Shown here piece by piece: positions 7,447-11,482 of a DNA stretch of 11,482 bases (position 1 is its first letter; the number at the start of each line of letters is the position of its first letter). The stretch covers positions 1-11,482 of the forward strand of contig JANOYU010000085.1 in the NCBI GenBank assembly GCA_031429035.1. The letters are read 5' to 3'. This DNA is from Methylotenera_A sp031429035. GTDB taxonomy: Bacteria > Pseudomonadota > Gammaproteobacteria > Burkholderiales > Methylophilaceae. Under the pieces are notes generated by a model. That model saw only the letters and a list, made by a program, of their open reading frames with translations, was not told where the DNA came from and did no database searches. A program made the translations under genes and the position numbers.

Positions 7447-7485
7447 TTTTTACTTATTTCAATAACGAAAATTGGCAAGTAAAAA
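7447..7485. repeat. Inverted repeat in the amtB-arsR gap
   Basis: TTTTTACTT (7447-7455) and AAGTAAAAA (7477-7485) are perfect 9-base arms around 21 bases. An 8-base palindrome GGGCGCCC follows at 7487-7494. The arms are AT-rich, so the structure is weak as RNA. No function is assigned; it may simply be an AT-rich coincidence or a protein-binding site. Confidence 0.3.
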
Positions 7486-7496
7486 CGGGCGCCCAA

Positions 7497-7524
7497 TAAA
7501 AAACGGACACCAAGGTGTCCGTTT
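7497..7524 (-). terminator. Intrinsic terminator of glnK-amtB
   Basis: Bases 7501-7511 and 7514-7524 pair perfectly over 11 positions (AAACGGACACC and its complement). On the minus strand the hairpin ends in a run of six T, then ATT. It begins 20 bases after the amtB stop codon, the expected place for a rho-independent terminator. Confidence 0.88.
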
Positions 7525-7544
7525 GTTTGTTACTTACTGATCAA

Positions 7545-9077
7545 TTAAGAATGATAAGCACGTTCACCATGCTCGGTTGTATCTAAGCCTTCGCGCTCAG
7601 ATTCCTCTGAAACACGTAGGCCTATCAACAAATCAACCACTTTAAGTGCAATAAACGAAACCACTGCAGAAACTACAATCGCGGTGACCACTGCGTACAG
7701 CTGTGCGGTCATTTGCGTGGCAAAGTTGTACTCGCCAACCGCATTTGCCACATAGTCATAAACACCCATGCCGCCTAATGCTGGGTTTACAAACACGCCG
7801 GTTGCTAGCGCACCAAAAATACCACCCACCGCATGAATGCCAAATACGTCTAATGCATCGTCGTAACCAAACATGTATTTTACTTTTGATACGAAGAAAT
7901 AACAGATTGGTGAAACCAGCAAGCCTATAACAATGCCGCCCATTGGTCCAACAAAACCGCAAGCAGGCGTAATAGCAACCAAGCCAGCAACCGCGCCAGA
8001 AGCTGCACCTAGCATAGATGGTTTAGATTTATGGAACCACTCAATAAACATCCAAGAAATGGTAGCAGCACCTGTTGCAATCATGGTGTTTAAAAATGCT
8101 AACGCTGCATAGCCGTTGGCTTCTAAGTTAGAACCTGCGTTAAAACCAAACCAACCCACCCACAATAACGCTGCTCCAACCATGGTTAACGTTAAGCTGT
8201 GCGGTGTCATCGCCTCTTTGCCGTAACCAATACGTTTGCCCAACACTACACAAGCCACCAAACCAGCCACACCTGCGTTAATATGCACTACAGTACCGCC
8301 TGCAAAATCTAGCGCACCTTTTGCCCATAACCAGCCAGCATTCGCTAACACGGTATTTAATGATTCAGCCGTTGTAATTGCATCTGGGCCATCCCAATAC
8401 CAAACCATGTGCGCCATTGGCAAGTAGGCAAATGTAAACCACAACACCATAAATGCAAGAATTGCAGAAAACTTCATACGCTCGGCAAATGCGCCAATAA
8501 TCAAAGCAGGCGTAATCGCTGCAAACGTTAATTGAAAAGCAACAAAAATAAGCTCTGGAATGTAAGCACCTTTGCTGAACGTTGCTGCGATGGAATCTGG
8601 CGTAATACCAGCTAAAAACGCTTTACCAAGGCCGCCAAAGTAGGGGTTGCCACCTGTAAATGCCACGCTGTAGCCATATAAAGCCCACAATACGCTCATT
8701 AGCGAGAAAATCGCAAATGTTTGCATTAAGACTGAAAGCATATTTTTTTGGCGCACAAGGCCGCCGTAAAATAAGGCTAAGCCAGGAATCGTCATTAATG
8801 TTACCAAGGCGGTAGCTACTATCATCCAAGCCGTGTCACCTTTATTTGGTACAGGCGCAGGGGCAGCGGCCGCCTCAACTGGCGCTGCTTCGGTTGGTGT
8901 TGCTTCAGCCGTCGTTGCATCAATGGCGGCGGCTTCAAGAGCTGCATCTACTGCTACGGCTGCATCAGTAACTGCTTCCACAGTGGCAGTTGCCGCAGCG
9001 TCTTCAGCAAAACTTAATTGCGTTGCGCTAAAGCCAACTAAAGCTAACAGCGATAAAACGGATAAAAATTTCTTCAT
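7545..9077 (-). CDS. amtB: AmtB ammonium channel with an Ala-rich N-terminal extension
   Basis: The 510-residue protein begins with a signal peptide (about 1-24, cleavage probably after SFA). Residues about 25-78 are low-complexity, rich in Ala, Thr, Glu and Pro, and precede the first membrane helix. The Amt/MEP/Rh core follows: Phe185 in LTFAAITP, Trp226 in HMVWYWDG, Asp257 in GALDFAGG, His265 in VVHINAG, Phe312 in GFNAGS and His415 in VFGIHAVGG. These correspond to the substrate site, Phe gate and twin histidines of E. coli AmtB. The C-terminal tail (GLRVSEESEREGLD) is the canonical segment that contacts GlnK. Amt trimers conduct ammonium/ammonia across the inner membrane. The ribosome site AAGGGGAG lies about 5 bases before the ATG and overlaps the glnK stop region, 11 bases upstream, so the two genes are tightly coupled. 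Confidence 0.96.
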   Translation of the reverse strand: MKKFLSVLSLLALVGFSATQLSFAEDAAATATVEAVTDAAVAVDAALEAAAIDATTAEATPTEAAPVEAAAAPAPVPNKGDTAWMIVATALVTLMTIPGLALFYGGLVRQKNMLSVLMQTFAIFSLMSVLWALYGYSVAFTGGNPYFGGLGKAFLAGITPDSIAATFSKGAYIPELIFVAFQLTFAAITPALIIGAFAERMKFSAILAFMVLWFTFAYLPMAHMVWYWDGPDAITTAESLNTVLANAGWLWAKGALDFAGGTVVHINAGVAGLVACVVLGKRIGYGKEAMTPHSLTLTMVGAALLWVGWFGFNAGSNLEANGYAALAFLNTMIATGAATISWMFIEWFHKSKPSMLGAASGAVAGLVAITPACGFVGPMGGIVIGLLVSPICYFFVSKVKYMFGYDDALDVFGIHAVGGIFGALATGVFVNPALGGMGVYDYVANAVGEYNFATQMTAQLYAVVTAIVVSAVVSFIALKVVDLLIGLRVSEESEREGLDTTEHGERAYHS

Positions 9078-9088
9078 TTCAACTCCCC

Positions 9089-9427
9089 TTATAGCGCTTC
9101 CGTGCCGGTTTCACCGGTACGAATGCGATAAACTTGTTGTAAATCAAACACAAAAATTTTGCCATCACCAATTTTTCCTGTGGCAGCCGCTTTCTCAATC
9201 GCATCCACCACTTGGTCTAGCATATCGTCTTTAATGGCTATTTCTAACTTTACTTTTGGCAAAAAATCCACCACATATTCAGCGCCGCGATACAGCTCTG
9301 TATGGCCTTTTTGGCGGCCAAAACCTTTTACCTCAGTTACCGTAATGCCTTGCACGCCTATGGCAGACAAAGCCTCACGCACTTCGTCAAGCTTAAACGG
9401 CTTGATAATTGCGGATACAAATTTCAT
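9089..9427 (-). CDS. glnK: PII signal-transduction protein GlnK
   Basis: The 112 residues are the full standard PII length. The T-loop GHTELYRGAEYVVDF (41-55) carries Tyr51, the site uridylylated by GlnD in proteobacteria, and TGKIGDGKIFV (83-93) is the second PII signature. PII trimers bind ATP/ADP and 2-oxoglutarate, report nitrogen status, and block AmtB when nitrogen becomes sufficient. The sequence alone does not separate GlnB from GlnK; direct linkage to amtB and the sigma-54 promoter favour GlnK. The strong ribosome site AAAGGGGG lies about 6 bases before the ATG. Confidence 0.95.
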   Translation of the reverse strand: MKFVSAIIKPFKLDEVREALSAIGVQGITVTEVKGFGRQKGHTELYRGAEYVVDFLPKVKLEIAIKDDMLDQVVDAIEKAAATGKIGDGKIFVFDLQQVYRIRTGETGTEAL

Positions 9428-9489
9428 TGCTAACCCCCTTTAATGTCTACACAAATGATAAAAACTTTAAAAACACCACATTTAGCATT

Positions 9490-9505
9490 AGCAAAGCGCG
9501 TGCCA
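9490..9505 (-). promoter_or_regulatory. Sigma-54 (RpoN) promoter of glnK-amtB
   Basis: The minus strand reads TGGCACGCGCTTTGCT, matching the consensus TGGCAC-N5-TTGCW at every fixed position, with GG (9503-9504) and GC (9491-9492) separated by the required 10 bases. Transcription would start near 9480, leaving a leader of about 50 bases before the glnK ATG. This implies activation by an enhancer-binding protein such as NtrC under nitrogen limitation. I did not find a convincing NtrC site. Confidence 0.88.
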
Positions 9506-9622
9506 ATAAAAATAATGTTTAAAATCAATAGCATGAGATAAAATGCGCTTGCTAACTAATATAAAATTAGCAATAAAATCTGCTAAACTAGTTTAAATTG
9601 TAAAAAATATTAAGGATAAGCC
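9506..9622. other. Divergent glnK/ubiK intergenic region with inverted repeat
   Basis: This AT-rich stretch must hold the promoter of ubiK-comM and any upstream activator sites for glnK. An inverted repeat TTGCTAA (9549-9555) / TTAGCAA (9567-9573) with 11 bases between is present, and a third related half, TGCTAAA, occurs at 9581-9587. TATAAA at 9560-9565 could be a -10 box for ubiK but lacks a recognisable -35. An AAGGA ribosome site precedes ubiK. Confidence 0.35.
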
Positions 9623-9859
9623 ATGTTTAACTCAGATAAAATTAATGAAATATCCAGTAAAATCAATGACATGATTAAAAACAGTCCGTTAGCAGATGTA
9701 GAAAAGAACGTAAATGCACTAATTAAGGGCGCGTTCACCAAAATGGAGCTTGTTTCGCGCGAGGAATTTGATGTGCAAACCGAGGTGCTGCGTAACACGC
9801 GTGAAAAGCTGGAAATACTAGAGAAAAAATTGGCTGAATTAGAAGCCAAAGCTAACTAA
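9623..9859 (+). CDS. ubiK: UbiK-family ubiquinone biosynthesis accessory factor (BMFP domain)
   Basis: The 78-residue protein matches the BMFP/UbiK family in length and layout: an amphipathic N-terminal half (SPLADVEKNVNALIKGAF, about 21-38), the conserved block LVSREEFDVQTEVL (43-56), and a C-terminal coiled coil rich in Lys, Leu and Glu (57-75). UbiK is a membrane-associated trimer that works with UbiJ and supports aerobic ubiquinone synthesis by the soluble Ubi complex. It has also been described in vitro as membrane-fusogenic. The start has an AAGGA ribosome site about 8 bases upstream. It is followed by comM after only 2 bases, so the pair is probably one transcript; the pairing with comM next to glnK-amtB is common in proteobacteria. 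Confidence 0.9.
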   Translation: MFNSDKINEISSKINDMIKNSPLADVEKNVNALIKGAFTKMELVSREEFDVQTEVLRNTREKLEILEKKLAELEAKAN

Positions 9860-9861
9860 AC

Positions 9862-11367
9862 ATGAGTTTAGCCGTGCTATACAGCCGCGCGCTTAGCGGC
9901 ATGGATGCGCCCGAGGTGGTGGTAGAAGTGCACCTTGCTAACGGCTTGCCCATGTTCACTATTGTTGGCTTACCAGAAGCCGAGGTAAAAGAAAGTAAAG
10001 ATCGCGTGCGCGCCGCCATTCAAACTGCGCAGTTTGAGTTTCCCGCACGGCGCATTACGGTTAACCTTGCCCCAGCCGATTTACCCAAAGAAAGTGGCCG
10101 TTACGATTTACCGATTGCGCTGGGTATTTTGGCGGCTAGCGGACAGATTCCGACTGAGCCATTAGCCCGCTATGAAATTGCCGGCGAGCTAGCATTGACA
10201 GGCGAATTAAGACCGATTCGCGGCGCTTTGGCCATGACTTATCACATGCAACACAAAACTAAGGGTGCAAAAAGAGCATTCATTCTGCCCCATTTAAGTG
10301 CACAAGAAGCCAGCTTGGTGAAGGATGCGATTATCTACCCCGCCAATTCTTTGTTAGAAGTTTGTGCGCATTTAAGCGGGCATACCGCGCTGCATCAATA
10401 CGAATCTAATGCGCAAATTCAAAGCATTAATTATGCCGATTTCAATGAAGTAAAAGGCCAAAACCAAGCCAAACGTGCGTTAGAAATTGCCGCTGCGGGT
10501 GGTCACAGCGTGCTTATGAGCGGCCCGCCAGGCACAGGTAAAAGCATGTTAGCTTCACGATTTGCAGGCATTTTGCCTAGTATGACAGAAGCTGAGGCGC
10601 TAGAATCTGCCGCAATTCAGTCTTTAAACGGCAGTTACAAGCTAGAAAACTGGAAGCGCCGACCTTATCGTTCGCCTCATCACACAGCTTCTGGCGTGGC
10701 TTTGGTGGGCGGTGGTGGTATTCCGCGACCAGGCGAAATTTCTTTAGCGCACAACGGCGTGTTGTTTTTAGACGAGCTGCCAGAGTTTGAGCGAAAAGTA
10801 TTAGAAGTTTTACGTGAGCCTTTGGAAAGTGGAAAAATTACCATCAGCCGCGCCGCGCGCCAAGCCGATTTTCCCGCCAGTTTTCAGCTACTCGCCGCCA
10901 TGAATCCTTGCCCGTGCGGTTATTTGGGGCATTTTAATAATAAATGTCGCTGTACACCCGATAATGTGGCACGCTACAAAGCCAAAATTTCTGGCCCATT
11001 GTTAGATAGAATCGACTTGCTCATCACAGTACCCGCCCTTAAAGAAGAAGAACTCACTTCTTCATCTGTTGCAGAAAATAGTGATGCGATTAGAGCTAGG
11101 GTAGAAGCGGCGCGCGAACTGCAATTAAAACGCCAAGGCAAAGCTAACTTTGCTTTAGGCAGCTTAGAAATTGATCAATTCTGCCAGCCTGATGATGCTG
11201 GTTTAACGTTACTAAAAACTGCCATTTCACGGCTAAATTTATCTGCCCGCGCTTATCACCGCATCTTAAAAGTCGCCAGAACCATCGCCGATGTTGCGGG
11301 TGAACCTGCAATTAAACCCGCCCATATTGCCGAAGCGGTGCAATATCGGCGCGGAGATGTAAATTGA
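9862..11367 (+). CDS. comM: ComM/YifB AAA+ ATPase (Mg-chelatase-like, branch-migration helicase)
   Basis: The 501 residues match full-length YifB/ComM. The N-terminal Lon-protease-like domain (1-170) opens with SRALSGMDAP and contains GLPEAEVKESKDRVRAA (36-52). The AAA+ module follows: Walker A GPPGTGKS (221-228, Lys227), Walker B LFLDELPEF (301-309, Asp304-Glu305), AAMNPCPCGY (345-354, Asn348) with a later CRC (362-364) giving four clustered cysteines, and GPLLDRIDL (378-386, Arg383). The C-terminal Mg-chelatase domain carries LSARAYHRILKVARTIADV (460-478). In naturally competent bacteria ComM is a hexameric helicase that promotes branch migration during integration of incoming DNA; in other proteobacteria the role is less clear. 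No ribosome site is clear, so translation is probably coupled to ubiK. Confidence 0.95.
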   Translation: MSLAVLYSRALSGMDAPEVVVEVHLANGLPMFTIVGLPEAEVKESKDRVRAAIQTAQFEFPARRITVNLAPADLPKESGRYDLPIALGILAASGQIPTEPLARYEIAGELALTGELRPIRGALAMTYHMQHKTKGAKRAFILPHLSAQEASLVKDAIIYPANSLLEVCAHLSGHTALHQYESNAQIQSINYADFNEVKGQNQAKRALEIAAAGGHSVLMSGPPGTGKSMLASRFAGILPSMTEAEALESAAIQSLNGSYKLENWKRRPYRSPHHTASGVALVGGGGIPRPGEISLAHNGVLFLDELPEFERKVLEVLREPLESGKITISRAARQADFPASFQLLAAMNPCPCGYLGHFNNKCRCTPDNVARYKAKISGPLLDRIDLLITVPALKEEELTSSSVAENSDAIRARVEAARELQLKRQGKANFALGSLEIDQFCQPDDAGLTLLKTAISRLNLSARAYHRILKVARTIADVAGEPAIKPAHIAEAVQYRRGDVN

Positions 11368-11412
11368 CATGCGCTACCACCCGCATGGATATTGGCCTGC
11401 AGGGCATCTAAA
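11368..11412. repeat. Palindromic repeat, copy 3, directly after comM
   Basis: This copy starts at the base after the comM stop codon. Bases 11378-11396 are identical to copy 1 inside the lplT-like gene, and ATATTGGCCTGCAGGGCAT (11389-11407) differs from copy 2 at a single base. The left arm is degenerate (ATGCG 11369-11373 pairs with CGCAT 11382-11386), so the full hairpin of copy 2 is not kept. The remaining 70 bases to the window end hold no feature I can support. Confidence 0.55.
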
Positions 11413-11482
11413 TAATTACTAAATTTAATTGCAACTCATACTATTACGCAAAGCGGTGGCTGCCAGCACATGTTAAAATATG

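Noticed and set aside
7756..7962. Open frames on either strand inside amtB
   Set aside because: They overlap a clearly conserved channel gene in other frames and have Trp/Cys/Arg-rich composition typical of shadows.
8833..9234. Open frame of 133 codons on the plus strand, Ala/Ser-rich
   Set aside because: It lies antisense to the Ala-rich start of amtB and the end of glnK. Its composition is the mirror of that low-complexity coding and it has no family resemblance.
9531..9546. GCAT-N8-ATGC as an NtrC site upstream of the sigma-54 promoter
   Set aside because: The half-sites are too short and their spacing is one base off the usual NtrC pattern; it also lies closer to the promoter than normal enhancer sites.
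11413..11482. A possible next gene or promoter at the right edge
   Set aside because: Only 70 bases remain, ending in ATG at the very edge; no promoter pair, ribosome site or coding pattern can be supported.

Overview
The window looks chromosomal and proteobacterial, most likely betaproteobacterial (Methylophilaceae-like). This rests on recognising the PII protein, the UbiK-type small protein and the moderately AT-rich coding style; no rRNA or marker gene confirms it. There are nine genes. Six to eight of them are on the minus strand: all except the two at the right end. Nearly all of the window is coding. The only sizeable gaps are 7329-7544 and the divergent region 9428-9622. I saw no tRNA, rRNA, CRISPR array, insertion sequence or phage gene.

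Region 1 (about 7363 down to 1, minus strand) is an envelope-lipid cluster. In transcription order it holds: a small ArsR-type repressor; a bifunctional Aas-type lysophospholipid acyltransferase/acyl-ACP synthetase; a Tat-exported amidohydrolase of TIM-barrel type; a membrane-anchored alpha/beta hydrolase; an LplT-type lysophospholipid flippase (MFS); and the first 460 codons of an LtaS/OpgB-like phosphoglycerol transferase. Aas and LplT form a known salvage pathway for lysophospholipids. The two hydrolases between them have no known role in it. The arsR gene has a TTGACA-17-AATTAT promoter and a perfect 7-6-7 inverted repeat running from the -10 into the start codon. This suggests autoregulation and a leaderless message. 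If the short spacings mean one transcript, the repressor would control the lipid genes too. The phosphoglycerol transferase may also have its own promoter.

Region 2 (9505 down to 7497, minus strand) is the nitrogen unit glnK-amtB. It has a consensus sigma-54 -24/-12 element in front and a strong intrinsic terminator behind. GlnK would sense nitrogen status and plug the AmtB ammonium channel. AmtB carries an unusual Ala/Thr/Glu/Pro-rich stretch between its signal peptide and first membrane helix.

Region 3 (9623-11367, plus strand) is ubiK followed 2 bases later by comM (yifB), divergent from glnK.

The least expected signal is a small family of palindromic repeats of about 45 bp. One copy is a perfect 16-bp-arm palindrome between amtB and arsR. 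One lies directly behind comM. One appears to lie in frame inside the lplT-like gene, where it encodes part of an extramembrane loop. The in-gene copy and the copy behind comM share 19 identical bases.
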